Shown: one piece after another, positions 25,262 through 33,988 of the stretch
How the letters are laid out: each line of letters opens with the position of its first letter
How positions within the stretch are numbered: the first letter of the stretch is position 1
Assembly: GCA_030729925.1 (NCBI GenBank)
Contig: JANQWK010000050.1
Coordinates: 1-35,208, forward strand
Length of the DNA: 35,208 bases
From: Saprospiraceae bacterium
Lineage (GTDB): Bacteria; Bacteroidota; Bacteroidia; Chitinophagales; Saprospiraceae
Direction: 5' to 3'
Translations under genes and position numbers: made by a program
The notes under the pieces: model-generated
Databases searched by the model: none
What the model was told of the DNA's origin: nothing
Seen by the model: the letters and a program-made list of their open reading frames with translations, nothing else

Positions 25262-26623
25262 TCAGGGAATCGTTGGTGTCTGTAATCGAGCCAAGGAGGC
25301 TTTGATTTCTGCTTCGGTAACCTCGTGTCTGACGATTTTGCCATCGAAGTAATCCTGATAGGCTTTCATATCGAAATTGCCGTGCCCGCAGAGGTTAAAC
25401 AGAATCACCTCGCTGCGTCCTTCGCGTTTGCATCGTTCGGCCTCTGCAATGACGGTTGCGATACCGTGGGTAGCTTCGGGTGCCGGGATAATACCTTCGG
25501 CGCGGGCAAATTGGACTCCGGCCTCGAACACTTCGACATTATCGTGTGCCCGTGCTTCGATGAGTTTATCTCGCAGCAATTGGCTCACGATGACGCCTGC
25601 TCCGTGATAGCGCAGACCGCCGGCATGTATGGGAGCCGGAACGAAATCATGACCGAGGGTGTACATGGGCAGGAGGGGGGTCATACCGCCGGTATCTCCG
25701 AAATCGTACCTAAACTGGCCCCGGGTCAGTTTGGGGCAGGAAGAAGGTTCGCTGGCGATACAGCGGATATTTCTACCCTCATCGAAGTTGAGTCGAAGGA
25801 AGGGAAGCGCCAGGCCGGAAAAATTAGAACCTCCGCCGAAGGGGGCAATTACCACATCCGGCATATCGCCTGCCATTTCCATCTGGCGGATGGCTTCCAG
25901 TCCGATGACGGTCTGGTGAAGTTTGACGTGGTTCAATACACTTCCCAGTGCGTATTTGGTATCGTCGTTGGTAGCTGCTCTTTCCACTGCCTCTGAGATG
26001 GCGATACCCAGGGATCCGGTCGTATGGGGATCTTCGGCCAGGATTTTCTTTCCTATTTCGGTGGTTGTAGAAGGAGAAGCATGTACGGTTGCCCCCCAGG
26101 TATTCATCATGACCTTCCGATAGGGTTTGTGCTCGTAGGAAAGTTTGACCATAAACACCTCGCACTCGATGCCGAAGTGGTTACAGGCAAAGCTCAGGGC
26201 GCTTCCCCATTGTCCGGCACCCGTTTCGGTTGTAATTTTTTTGATCCCTTCCTGTTTGTTGTAGTAAGCCTGAGGGACAGCGGTGTTGGGCTTATGGGAG
26301 CCGGATGGGCTGGTGCCTTCATATTTGTAATAAATTTTTGCAGGCGTATCCAGCATGCGCTCAAAATTGTAGGCGCGATAGAGGGGGGTAGGTCGCCAAA
26401 GTGAATACAGGTGTCGGACTTCATCGGGAATTTCTATCCATTTTTCGGTAGAAACTTCCTGTTTGATGAGTTCCATGGGAAAAAGCGGAGCCAGTGCTTC
26501 CGGACCTATCGGTTCCAGGGTACCCGGGTGCAGGGGAGGAAGGGGCTTGTTGGGCATATCGGCGATGATGTTATACCATTTTTCGGGTATATCCTGATCG
26601 CTAAGCATGAATTTCCTTTGCAT
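25262..26623 (-). CDS. trpB: TrpB2-type tryptophan synthase beta chain (PLP-dependent)
   Basis: 453 aa, longer than the classic TrpB1 (about 400) and typical of TrpB2. The order of motifs is the TrpB one: RPTPLYRAYNFE (77-88), PLP lysine K111 in SGSHKPNTA, ETGAGQWG (133-140) and phosphate-binding GGGSN (263-267), ending with FNLCGHGNFDM. It should condense indole with serine to tryptophan, without the indole-channelling partner; no trpA or other trp gene is next to it. Alternative: a serine deaminase or indole-salvage role, as proposed for some TrpB2 proteins. Divergent from the LLM oxidoreductase gene. Confidence 0.92.
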   Translation of the reverse strand: MQRKFMLSDQDIPEKWYNIIADMPNKPLPPLHPGTLEPIGPEALAPLFPMELIKQEVSTEKWIEIPDEVRHLYSLWRPTPLYRAYNFERMLDTPAKIYYKYEGTSPSGSHKPNTAVPQAYYNKQEGIKKITTETGAGQWGSALSFACNHFGIECEVFMVKLSYEHKPYRKVMMNTWGATVHASPSTTTEIGKKILAEDPHTTGSLGIAISEAVERAATNDDTKYALGSVLNHVKLHQTVIGLEAIRQMEMAGDMPDVVIAPFGGGSNFSGLALPFLRLNFDEGRNIRCIASEPSSCPKLTRGQFRYDFGDTGGMTPLLPMYTLGHDFVPAPIHAGGLRYHGAGVIVSQLLRDKLIEARAHDNVEVFEAGVQFARAEGIIPAPEATHGIATVIAEAERCKREGRSEVILFNLCGHGNFDMKAYQDYFDGKIVRHEVTEAEIKASLARLQTPTIP

Positions 26624-26735
26624 AGTTTCGGATGTTTTGGAGGGTAGATGATATACTTATTTGACCTAATTTCGTAAAAAAAAGGCTATTGTCGCATACA
26701 TTTTCTTGATTATTTGTTGAGGAAAAAAATTTTAA

Positions 26736-27779
26736 ATGGAAATAGGAATTGACAGTTTTGCCGGAGCCATGCGTTTTCCGGGCTTAAGCAAGGGAGCATC
26801 TCATGCAAGATCCATGCAGCTTTTGTTGGATCGAATGGTATTTGCGGATGAAAAGGGGTTAGATATATTCGGAATAGGGGAGCATCACCGGGAAGAATTT
26901 TTAGATTCGGCGCCTTCTGTGATTTTAGCGGCAGCTGCTGCGCGCACCAAAAATATCCGGCTGACGAGTGCAGTCACGGTATTGAGTGCGGCGGATCCGG
27001 TGCGGGTGTTTCAGCAATTTGCGACGCTTGACCTGATCTCTGGCGGCCGTGCAGAGATGGTCGTGGGTCGGGGTTCTTTTTCGGAGTCTTTCCCGTTGTT
27101 TGGATTGGATTTCCGGGACTACGACGACTTATTTATCGAAAAGCTCGATTTGTTGCTCCAATTGCGGGAGCAGGAAGAAATTACCTGGCGGGGCAGGTTC
27201 AGGCCGCCGTTGGACCACCAGAAAGTTTATCCGCGTCCTTTGCAGGAAAATCTGCCTGTCTGGATTGGTGTGGGAGGGACACCACAGTCTTTTGCCCGGG
27301 CGGGCATGTTGGGTTTACCCCTAATGGTTGCCATTATCGGGGGAGAGACGCATCGGTTCAAACCCTTGATTGACCTGTACCGGCGTATGGGTGCGGAGGC
27401 GGGGCATGCACCCGAAAAACTCAAAGTGGGCATCCATTCTTTGGGTTATGTAGCGGAGACGACAGAAAAAGCCCACGCGGACTACTGGCCGGGCTATGAG
27501 GTGTTGTTCAATAAAATTGGTCGAGAGCGCGGATGGGGTAAAATCACCCGCGACCATTTCGAAGACCTGACAGGTCCCACCGGGGCATTGCTGGTAGGAA
27601 ACCCGGAGGAGGTTGCGGAAAAAATCCTGCGGCACAGCCAAGCCTTGGGTGGCATCTCCAGGCTCACCTTCCAGATGGTCAGTGCTGACCTGCCCCAGGA
27701 CAAACTGTTGAGCGCGATTGAACTAATTGGCGATAAGGTGCGTCCGGCTGTGCGGAAAGCTGTAGGAGTAGCGTTATAA
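26736..27779 (+). CDS. LLM-class (luciferase-like) flavin-dependent oxidoreductase
   Basis: 347 aa, cytoplasmic. The N-terminus (MEIGIDSFAG), DIFGIGEHHREEF, LTSAVTVLSAADPVRVFQQFATLDLISGGRAEMVVGRGSF and PVWIGVGGTPQSFARAG are hallmark segments of the bacterial luciferase-like TIM-barrel monooxygenases that use FMNH2 or F420. Flavin is likely in this lineage; substrate unknown. No partner flavin reductase is next to it. The gene downstream (27879) is on the same strand 99 bp away but encodes an exported protein. Confidence 0.9.
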   Translation: MEIGIDSFAGAMRFPGLSKGASHARSMQLLLDRMVFADEKGLDIFGIGEHHREEFLDSAPSVILAAAAARTKNIRLTSAVTVLSAADPVRVFQQFATLDLISGGRAEMVVGRGSFSESFPLFGLDFRDYDDLFIEKLDLLLQLREQEEITWRGRFRPPLDHQKVYPRPLQENLPVWIGVGGTPQSFARAGMLGLPLMVAIIGGETHRFKPLIDLYRRMGAEAGHAPEKLKVGIHSLGYVAETTEKAHADYWPGYEVLFNKIGRERGWGKITRDHFEDLTGPTGALLVGNPEEVAEKILRHSQALGGISRLTFQMVSADLPQDKLLSAIELIGDKVRPAVRKAVGVAL

Positions 27780-27878
27780 GGAGCTGTTTATCAGTTTTTT
27801 TAACAAAAAAATAATTGTTAAATTGGTAGTGTGCTTATTGTCTGTGAAGGAAATTCAGGCTATCATTACCAAAAAAAC

Positions 27879-28757
27879 ATGAAAACAGGAATCACCGCTT
27901 TTTTGCTTGTGTTTGTGCTGGCTTTTTCTGCGCATGCGCAAACCGAGATGGTTTGGGATACTTACGGTCTGGGCTTTACCCTGCCCCGTGGGATGAAAAT
28001 CACCGAAAATAATAGTGAAATTTTTTCCGCGGAGCGGAACGACCTTTCCCTGGCCATTGTGCCGTTTAAGGAGAGCAGTGTGGGGCCGGAAGAACTTGCA
28101 GATCTGCTGATTGAGCTGGCGGAAGAATTCGAATACGATGTGGTGACTGACGCGGACGAACTGGAATTGGACGGGCTTTACGGGTATTACACAGAGGGCA
28201 GAAAAGACGGAGCGCAGGCAGTACTGACAGCACTGATGGACGAGGCCGGTGAAAGCAACTATTTTGTCATATTGGTCTATCAGCCGAGTACCCGAGATAT
28301 GGCCATAGAAATGATAGCCTCTTTTTATCCCTACGAGGGAGAAACCGCTGCAGCCACGGACATGGTCTGGGATACTTACGGTCTGGGCTTTACCTTGCCC
28401 AACGGAATGCAGATCACCGAAAACAACAGAGATATGTTTACCGCAGAGCGGGACGACCTGCTGCTTGTCATCATCCCGTTTAAGGAAGGTTCGGTTGGAC
28501 CAGAAGATCTGGCCGACTTTTTGATCGCGAAGGCCGAAAGATTTGACTACGACGTGGTGACCGATGTAGATGAGGTAGAACTGGATGACTTGTATGGTTT
28601 TTATACAGAGGGGGAAAAAGACGGCGGACAAGCCTTGTTGGTAGCCTTAATGGACGAAGAAAGTGATAGCAATTACTTTGTCATCCTGGTGTACAACGAC
28701 GCAAGCAGGGACCTGGCGATCGAAACCATGATCTCTTTTTATCCTTATGACAAGTGA
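27879..28757 (+). CDS. Secreted protein of two tandem copies of one ~135-residue domain
   Basis: 292 aa. The start is the Met of MKTGITAFLLVFVLAFSAHAQ, a signal peptide of 21 residues; the frame is open 16 codons upstream. The mature protein consists of two copies of the same domain, beginning MVWDTYGLGFTLPRGM (residue 24) and MVWDTYGLGFTLPNGM (residue 162), 138 residues (414 bp) apart; both close with SNYFVILVY...IASFYPY/MISFYPY. Copies agree in most positions, and the DNA is also similar, so the duplication is fairly recent. The protein is acidic. I do not recognise the family; the domain size and pattern (GFTLP near the start) loosely recall PsbP/DcrB-type folds. Function unknown. Confidence 0.88.
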   Translation: MKTGITAFLLVFVLAFSAHAQTEMVWDTYGLGFTLPRGMKITENNSEIFSAERNDLSLAIVPFKESSVGPEELADLLIELAEEFEYDVVTDADELELDGLYGYYTEGRKDGAQAVLTALMDEAGESNYFVILVYQPSTRDMAIEMIASFYPYEGETAAATDMVWDTYGLGFTLPNGMQITENNRDMFTAERDDLLLVIIPFKEGSVGPEDLADFLIAKAERFDYDVVTDVDEVELDDLYGFYTEGEKDGGQALLVALMDEESDSNYFVILVYNDASRDLAIETMISFYPYDK

Positions 28758-28812
28758 CGTAGTTTAAGGGAAAAATGAGCTAAAATAATAGCTTAAATCA
28801 AAGATTACCAGT

Positions 28813-28896
28813 GTTTTAAAGCATAGGTGCAAGCCACCTTAAGGTGACTTGCACCTTACTTACCCTTATTAATACCTCGACTTCCAAAAAGGTAAC
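28813..28896 (+). repeat. Palindromic repeat element, copy 4
   Basis: Order: TTTTAAAGCAT, 32-bp core at 28825-28856, tail TTACCCTTATTAAT, then ACCTCGACTTCCAAAAAGG ending at TAAC (28896). It lies in the 192-bp convergent gap between the duplicated-domain gene and the SDR gene, 53 bp beyond the SDR stop codon, in the same orientation relative to the minus-strand gene as copies 2 and 3. Confidence 0.9.
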
Positions 28897-28949
28897 TTTA
28901 ATGGAAGGGCTTAATTATGATCTGGGCACAACCTTTATGGTGTTAGTTG

Positions 28950-29777
28950 TTAGACCCCTGAAAAGGCGCCAAACCCTCCATCAATCGGGATCACCGTACC
29001 GGTAACAAAAGAAGAAGCATCGCTGGAGAGAAAATGGATGGCTCCATTTAGTTCTTCGGGGCGGCCGAATCGGCTCATGGGAGTATGCTGGATAATCAGT
29101 TGTCCCCTGTCGGTGAGTTGTCCGTCTGGGTTTACCAGCAAGCGTCTGTTTTGTTCGCCGATAAAAAACCCGGGTGCGATGGCGTTTACCCGAATGCCAT
29201 CTCCGTAACGTAATGCGAGTTCACAGGCCATCCATCGGGTAAAATTTTCCATTCCGGCCTTGCCTGCTGAATATCCTGCGACTCTGGTTATGGCACGTGT
29301 CACGCTCATGGAAGAAAAATTGATAATTGAGCCTCTTTTTTTCTGTTGCATGCCTTCGGCAAAAACCAGGGAAGGAATGACGGTTCCTTGCAGGTTGAGG
29401 TGAACGACCGACTCAAAATCTGTCAGGGAAAGATCAAAAAGTGACTGATGAGGTTGGATAACAGCACCTGGGATATTGCCTCCTGCCGCATTGATCAGGA
29501 TATCCGGCACGTCCCATTCTTGTATGATTTGAGCTGCCGCTGCTGCTACCGCTATTCTGTCCGTAATATCCGTCACAATACCTATACACTGCTCAGACTC
29601 GGTGCTCAGTATTCCTACCTTTTGCCGAAGCTTATCCGGATTTCTAGCCAATAGGGCAACTTTCGCCCCTTGTCTAAGCAAGTACCGGGCAACCTCAAAC
29701 CCAAGCACTCCGGTCCCTCCCGAAATTACCGCTACCTTTCCCCCCAAATCAAATAAATTTGTTTCTTTCGTTAACAT
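28950..29777 (-). CDS. SDR-family oxidoreductase, D-mannonate oxidoreductase (fructuronate reductase) type
   Basis: 275 aa from MLTKETNLFDL; seven further upstream codons are open but would cross the candidate operator. Classical SDR features: GGTGVLG nucleotide-binding turn (20-26), NAAGG (96-100), catalytic S155/S156, Y169-x-x-x-K173. Segments such as NAIAPGFFIGEQNRRLL, GQLIIQHTPMSRFGRPEEL and the C-terminus IDGGFGAFSGV match my recollection of the SDR-type D-mannonate oxidoreductases, which interconvert fructuronate and mannonate in hexuronate catabolism. A gluconate 5-dehydrogenase-like activity is the main alternative. It diverges from the LacI-family gene and likely belongs to the same regulon as the downstream susCD. 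Confidence 0.85.
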   Translation of the reverse strand: MLTKETNLFDLGGKVAVISGGTGVLGFEVARYLLRQGAKVALLARNPDKLRQKVGILSTESEQCIGIVTDITDRIAVAAAAAQIIQEWDVPDILINAAGGNIPGAVIQPHQSLFDLSLTDFESVVHLNLQGTVIPSLVFAEGMQQKKRGSIINFSSMSVTRAITRVAGYSAGKAGMENFTRWMACELALRYGDGIRVNAIAPGFFIGEQNRRLLVNPDGQLTDRGQLIIQHTPMSRFGRPEELNGAIHFLSSDASSFVTGTVIPIDGGFGAFSGV

Positions 29778-29786
29778 ACACGATTT

Positions 29787-29802
29787 TCGTTTGCGCACAC
29801 AA
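29787..29802. promoter_or_regulatory. Candidate LacI-family operator in the SDR/LacI divergent region
   Basis: TCGTTTGCGCACACAA matches the perfect palindrome in front of susC (31003-31018) at 14 of 16 positions and keeps the central TGCGCA with CpG centre typical of LacI/GalR sites. On the minus strand it follows a TACTTTG box (29800-29806), i.e. it overlaps the expected start of transcription of the SDR gene; on the plus strand it lies between the -33 and -7 regions of the regulator's promoter, which would give autoregulation. Confidence 0.65.
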
Positions 29803-29808
29803 AGTACA

Positions 29809-29816
29809 TAAATTTG
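29809..29816 (+). promoter_or_regulatory. Candidate -7 element (TAAATTTG) of the LacI-family gene
   Basis: Exact TAnnTTTG match, 27 bp upstream of the ATG at 29844. No clear -33 partner at 19-20 bp; TTTG at 29790-29793 is only 15 bp away and lies in the candidate operator. Confidence 0.4.
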
Positions 29817-29843
29817 CCCTGTTTTTGAGAAAATCGCAAAAAA

Positions 29844-30956
29844 ATGGTTTACTTGTGTGGATTGAAAAAAACATGGGCTTTGAAAAAGTTAACGATAAAG
29901 GAAATTGCGCAGTTGGCTAATGTATCGGAAGGCACGGTAGATCGGGTGATTCACAACAGGTCTGGCGTATCCGAGCGCACCCGTCAGAAGATACAGCAGA
30001 TCATAGATCGGCATGAATTTTCGCTCAATCCGATAGCCAGTGCATTGGCCAGTAGCAGGCAATATACTATTGGAGTACTCATCCCACGCAAGGACATCCG
30101 GAGTGACTACTGGGAGATGCCTTATCGGGGTATAGAAGCAGGTTGGGCGAGGATAAAGGACTTTGGGTTTTCTGTTCGGTACTTTTTGTACGATCAATTT
30201 GACGAAGCAAGTTTTGACACCTGTTTCGACCAACTGGTTGAAGCTGCTCCGGACGGGGTAATTCTCGCCCCTATCTTTGCGCGGGAAGCTGCGCAAAAAA
30301 TACCTTTGCTGGAGGAGCGGCAGATCCCATATCTATTTATGGATACGCAATTGGTTGGTTTTGAAAGTATTTCATTTGTGGGGCAGGACTCGTTTGAGGG
30401 AGGGGTGGTAGCTGCGCGACTGATGCAGCTGTTCCTTTCGGAAAAAGGCAAATCGGTCATTTTGCAGACGCGCCAGAACATCTCCAACCACGACGCGATT
30501 TTTAAGCGCATTGGGGGGTATCAAAGTTTTTTTGCAACCAATTACCCTCAAAACGAAGTGCTTACGCTTTTTGTAGCAGACACTGCTGCCATCCCGGAAA
30601 TGCAGTCGCAGATCCGAGCCTTTCTGGAGGCACACCCGGCGGTAGAGGGTGTTTTTGTACCTTCCAGCCGGATATCTACTTTTTCCGGTTTTTTCCCTAA
30701 CCGGATAGCGCTCATTGGGTTTGATACCACAACAAGTAACATCAACGCGCTGGAACGAGGCGAAATCAAGTTTCTCATCTCTCAAAAATCGTTCGACCAG
30801 GGCTTTCAGGCTGTATTACTGCTGTTTGATTACCTCCTCTACAAGAAAATCCCGCGCCGGCAATATTTCTCCGATATCGAAATTGTGTTGAAAGAAAACA
30901 TCAAGTACACCTCTTTCGCCAACAATAATTCCAAAATTTTCCCGGATTTCAAATAA
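29844..30956 (+). CDS. LacI-family transcriptional regulator
   Basis: 370 aa, slightly longer than the usual 330-350 because of about 15 residues before the helix-turn-helix. The DNA-binding part LTIKEIAQLANVSEGTVDRVIHNRSGVSERTRQKI is at about 16-50; it has EGTVDRVIHNR where classical LacI proteins have STVSRVLN, a variant I associate with a Bacteroidota subgroup. A periplasmic-binding-protein-like sensor domain follows (YTIGVLIPRKDIRSDYW, DGVILAPIF, PYLFMDTQL, ALIGFDTTTSNI). It probably senses a sugar or uronate intermediate and controls SDR, itself and susCD through the two palindromes. No alternative Met lies upstream of the HTH. Confidence 0.92.
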   Translation: MVYLCGLKKTWALKKLTIKEIAQLANVSEGTVDRVIHNRSGVSERTRQKIQQIIDRHEFSLNPIASALASSRQYTIGVLIPRKDIRSDYWEMPYRGIEAGWARIKDFGFSVRYFLYDQFDEASFDTCFDQLVEAAPDGVILAPIFAREAAQKIPLLEERQIPYLFMDTQLVGFESISFVGQDSFEGGVVAARLMQLFLSEKGKSVILQTRQNISNHDAIFKRIGGYQSFFATNYPQNEVLTLFVADTAAIPEMQSQIRAFLEAHPAVEGVFVPSSRISTFSGFFPNRIALIGFDTTTSNINALERGEIKFLISQKSFDQGFQAVLLLFDYLLYKKIPRRQYFSDIEIVLKENIKYTSFANNNSKIFPDFK

Positions 30957-30970
30957 AACGTTTGTAAAGC

Positions 30971-31000
30971 TTGGTGGCCTGAGATTTTGTATTAATTTTG
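30971..31000 (+). promoter_or_regulatory. Promoter of the second susC gene
   Basis: TTG at 30971-30973 and TAATTTTG at 30993-31000 are separated by 19 bp, the expected Bacteroidota -33/-7 arrangement. Transcription should start near 31004-31007, inside the operator palindrome. Confidence 0.65.
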
Positions 31001-31002
31001 TA

Positions 31003-31018
31003 TCGTGTGCGCACACGA
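31003..31018. promoter_or_regulatory. Candidate LacI-family operator at the susC transcription start
   Basis: TCGTGTGCGCACACGA is a perfect 16-bp palindrome with a central CpG, starting 2 bp after the -7 box. Size, symmetry and position suit repression by the LacI-family protein encoded just upstream. Confidence 0.75.
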
Positions 31019-31040
31019 AAAACAAAAAAAAAGCAGGCTT

Positions 31041-33965
31041 ATGAAACTTGTACAATTAATTATGTTATGCTTGATGTCTTCGGTTGTCTATGGACAGGCA
31101 GTCAGGGGGACGGTTACGGACAGTGAAAACCAGGAGCCCCTTATTGGGGTGAATGTGACCATTAGGGGTACGGCGACAGGTACAATTACTGATATTGACG
31201 GAAACTTTGAAATTGCCGTATCGGCAGGAGAGGTTCTTCTTTTTTCTTATGTAGGTTATTTGAGTACAGAGGTAGCGGTTGAAGGTCAGGCTGTAATCAA
31301 TGTTGCTTTAGATCGCGACGTAGCTCAACTTGAGGAGGTAGTAGTTGTGGGTTACGGTTCTCAAAAGAAAAAGGATCTTACGGGGTCGGTGGCTACCATC
31401 TCGATGGAGCGACTCAATGAGAAGCCCAACAACAATTTCGTTCAGGCACTCCAGGGTGCTGTGCCGGGATTGAGCATTTCTGCCAACAGTTCTTCGGCGG
31501 AGCAAAACGATTTAGCGATTTTGATTCGTGGCCGTAACTCCATCAATGCTTCAAATACGCCATTAATTGTATTGGATGGAGTTCCTTATAACGGCAGCAT
31601 ATCGGATATCAATCCGAATGACATTGCGGCCATTACGGTTTTGAAGGATGCTTCTTCTACGGCGATCTATGGTTCCAGGGGAGCTAATGGCGTAATACTC
31701 ATTAGTTCAAAAACGGGAATTGGAGCGGGCAAACCCAGGATAAATTTTAGCGGCTCTACCGGTTTAAATGCGATTGCAAACATTCCCGCTGTTTATGATG
31801 GGCCTGGTTTTGCTGCTTTTAAGGAAGAAAGGGAACCTGGGGAGTTGACGGATACGGAGTTGGAGAATTTGGCTCGGGGAAAATCTACCGACTGGCTGGA
31901 TCTCGCCACCCGAACCGGCGTCCGGCAGGACTATCTGCTGTCGGTAGCGGGTTCCAGTGATGCGGTTAGTTATTACACTTCAGCTGGCTACCAGCATGTG
32001 CAGGGGGTTGCGAGGAATGATGACTTTGCGCGGGCAACGCTCAGGGTGAATTTGGGCTTGCAGATTACAGATGATTTGAAGTTCGGAACGGCTACCCAAC
32101 TTAGTTATATAGATCGTTCGGGTCGCTCACCGAGTTTTGGTGGAGAAGACAATGGTGCGTATTTTTTGAATCCACTAGCCAATGCTTATGACGAAAATGG
32201 TCAGCTGACGGTATTCCCTTGGCCTGAGCAAGTCTTTTACTCCAATGCACTCAGCAATACGTTGGTTTTGAATGACGATACGAACAACAAGGTCTTTTCC
32301 AACAATTATCTGGAATATAGCCCTTCTTTTATTCCCGGATTGTCTTTGAAAGTGAACACAGGGGTGGAAATGGATAATAGGGATATTGGGGATTACTACG
32401 ATCGTCGCACCAATTTGGGTTTTAAGAGCAACGGTGTCGCCAGGTTGTACAACCGCATTTCCAAAAATTATCTGATCGAGAACATCCTGACTTACAAACG
32501 TAGTTTTGGCAAACATGCCCTTGATTTTACAGCACTCTACAGTGCCCAAAAAGATATTGCGGAGTCCAACGAAGTGGAAGGAGTGGGTTTTCCCAACGAT
32601 TTGTTGAATTACCGCCAAATGAATCTGGCACTGGGCACAAGTTATACAACTGGTTATGTACAGACTTCTCTTCTTTCTCAGATGGGAAGAATCAATTATG
32701 CCTACGCCGATAAGTATTTGTTGACGCTAACGCTTCGTCGGGATGGATTTTCCGGGTTTGGGGAAAACGCTCGCTACGGTATATTCCCTTCAGCAGCTTT
32801 CAGCTGGCGTATTAGCGAGGAAGATTTTTTCTCTTCTGCGGTTGTTGATAACCTGAAGTTGCGCTTGTCTGTTGGCCAAAATGGGAACCAAGCGGTAGGG
32901 CCTTATGACAATCTTGCGCGACTAACAGACCGGTCCTATCTGAATGGCAATCAGACCGCTCCCGGGTTTATTCCCATTCAGTTGGCCAACAATGAGTTGA
33001 GTTGGGAGTCCACGCTGACACGAAACCTGGGTTTAGACCTGAGTATGTGGAACTACAGATTTTCAGTAACCTTAGATGTATATCAGTCATTAACTCGTGA
33101 TTTGTTGCTGGACAGGCTGATTCCGTCTGTACATGGAATTACTGAAATTACGCAAAATATCGGAGAAACAAAGAATGTGGGATTTGATTTGTCGTTGAGC
33201 GGAATGCCCGTGATGCAAAAAGATTTCAGCTGGCGGGTATCGGGAAATCTGTCTTACAACAAAAATGAAATCCTATCGCTGTTTGGCAGCGATCAAGACG
33301 ATGTGGGCAACCAGCTATTTATAGGTCAGCCAATTCGGGTTAATTACGGATACAAGTTCGATGGAATTTGGCAGGAAAATGAAAGTGCGTCCGGTTCTGC
33401 ACAGCCAGATGCACAGCCCGGTGATGTCAGAGTTTTGGATGTGGCCAATGTGCCCGACATCAACGGCAATCCGGTGCGTGCGATTTCTGCAAATGAAGAT
33501 CGAGTCATTCAAGGCCAATTGGATCCTGCATTTATTTTTGGTTTGGAAAACACCTTGAATTACAAAAAATTATCCCTCTATATTTTTGTGCAGGGCGTAA
33601 CAGGGGTAACCAAGCGCAATACCTTATACGATGAAAATGTGTTTGGAGGCGTTCAACGCAACTGGTTTGTATTGGACTACTGGAGACCGGATAATCCGAT
33701 AAATACCAACCATCGCAACTATGAACAGGCCAATCTCTACAATGTAGGTATTTACGAAAGTGCTGACTTTGCGAGGTTGAGGGATGTGACACTTTCCTAT
33801 ACGCTCAATAATCTTGCCGGGCGCAAGAAAACATTCAAAGTTTATGCTACTGCGAGAAATTTATTGACGCTGACCGGATGGACAGGGTTGGACCCCGAGC
33901 TCAGTAGCCAGAATTCAATCCCGCTACAGAAAGAGTTCCTGATTGGTTTTAACCTGGGTTTGTAA
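31041..33965 (+). CDS. SusC/RagA-family TonB-dependent outer-membrane transporter
   Basis: 974 aa from MKLVQLIMLCLMSSVVYGQ, a signal peptide of 19 residues; the frame is open to 31005 but that start lies inside the operator. Carboxypeptidase-regulatory-like domain (VRGTVTDSENQEPLIGVNVTIRGT, about 20-100), TonB-box region LEEVVVVGYGSQKKKDLTGSV, plug motifs LQGAVPGLSI, ILIRGRNSINASNTPLIVLDGVPY and ITVLKDASSTAIYGSRGANG, then a barrel ending FLIGFNLGL. VGYG-type SusC proteins of this kind are usually part of polysaccharide utilisation loci. Followed 23 bp later by susD. Confidence 0.94.
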   Translation: MKLVQLIMLCLMSSVVYGQAVRGTVTDSENQEPLIGVNVTIRGTATGTITDIDGNFEIAVSAGEVLLFSYVGYLSTEVAVEGQAVINVALDRDVAQLEEVVVVGYGSQKKKDLTGSVATISMERLNEKPNNNFVQALQGAVPGLSISANSSSAEQNDLAILIRGRNSINASNTPLIVLDGVPYNGSISDINPNDIAAITVLKDASSTAIYGSRGANGVILISSKTGIGAGKPRINFSGSTGLNAIANIPAVYDGPGFAAFKEEREPGELTDTELENLARGKSTDWLDLATRTGVRQDYLLSVAGSSDAVSYYTSAGYQHVQGVARNDDFARATLRVNLGLQITDDLKFGTATQLSYIDRSGRSPSFGGEDNGAYFLNPLANAYDENGQLTVFPWPEQVFYSNALSNTLVLNDDTNNKVFSNNYLEYSPSFIPGLSLKVNTGVEMDNRDIGDYYDRRTNLGFKSNGVARLYNRISKNYLIENILTYKRSFGKHALDFTALYSAQKDIAESNEVEGVGFPNDLLNYRQMNLALGTSYTTGYVQTSLLSQMGRINYAYADKYLLTLTLRRDGFSGFGENARYGIFPSAAFSWRISEEDFFSSAVVDNLKLRLSVGQNGNQAVGPYDNLARLTDRSYLNGNQTAPGFIPIQLANNELSWESTLTRNLGLDLSMWNYRFSVTLDVYQSLTRDLLLDRLIPSVHGITEITQNIGETKNVGFDLSLSGMPVMQKDFSWRVSGNLSYNKNEILSLFGSDQDDVGNQLFIGQPIRVNYGYKFDGIWQENESASGSAQPDAQPGDVRVLDVANVPDINGNPVRAISANEDRVIQGQLDPAFIFGLENTLNYKKLSLYIFVQGVTGVTKRNTLYDENVFGGVQRNWFVLDYWRPDNPINTNHRNYEQANLYNVGIYESADFARLRDVTLSYTLNNLAGRKKTFKVYATARNLLTLTGWTGLDPELSSQNSIPLQKEFLIGFNLGL

Positions 33966-33988
33966 ACTGATCTAAAATATAAAGCATC

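Noticed and set aside
31005-31040. Upstream start for the second susC gene (12 extra codons)
   Set aside because: The ATG at 31005 lies in the operator and next to the likely transcription start; the Met at 31041 starts a proper signal peptide.
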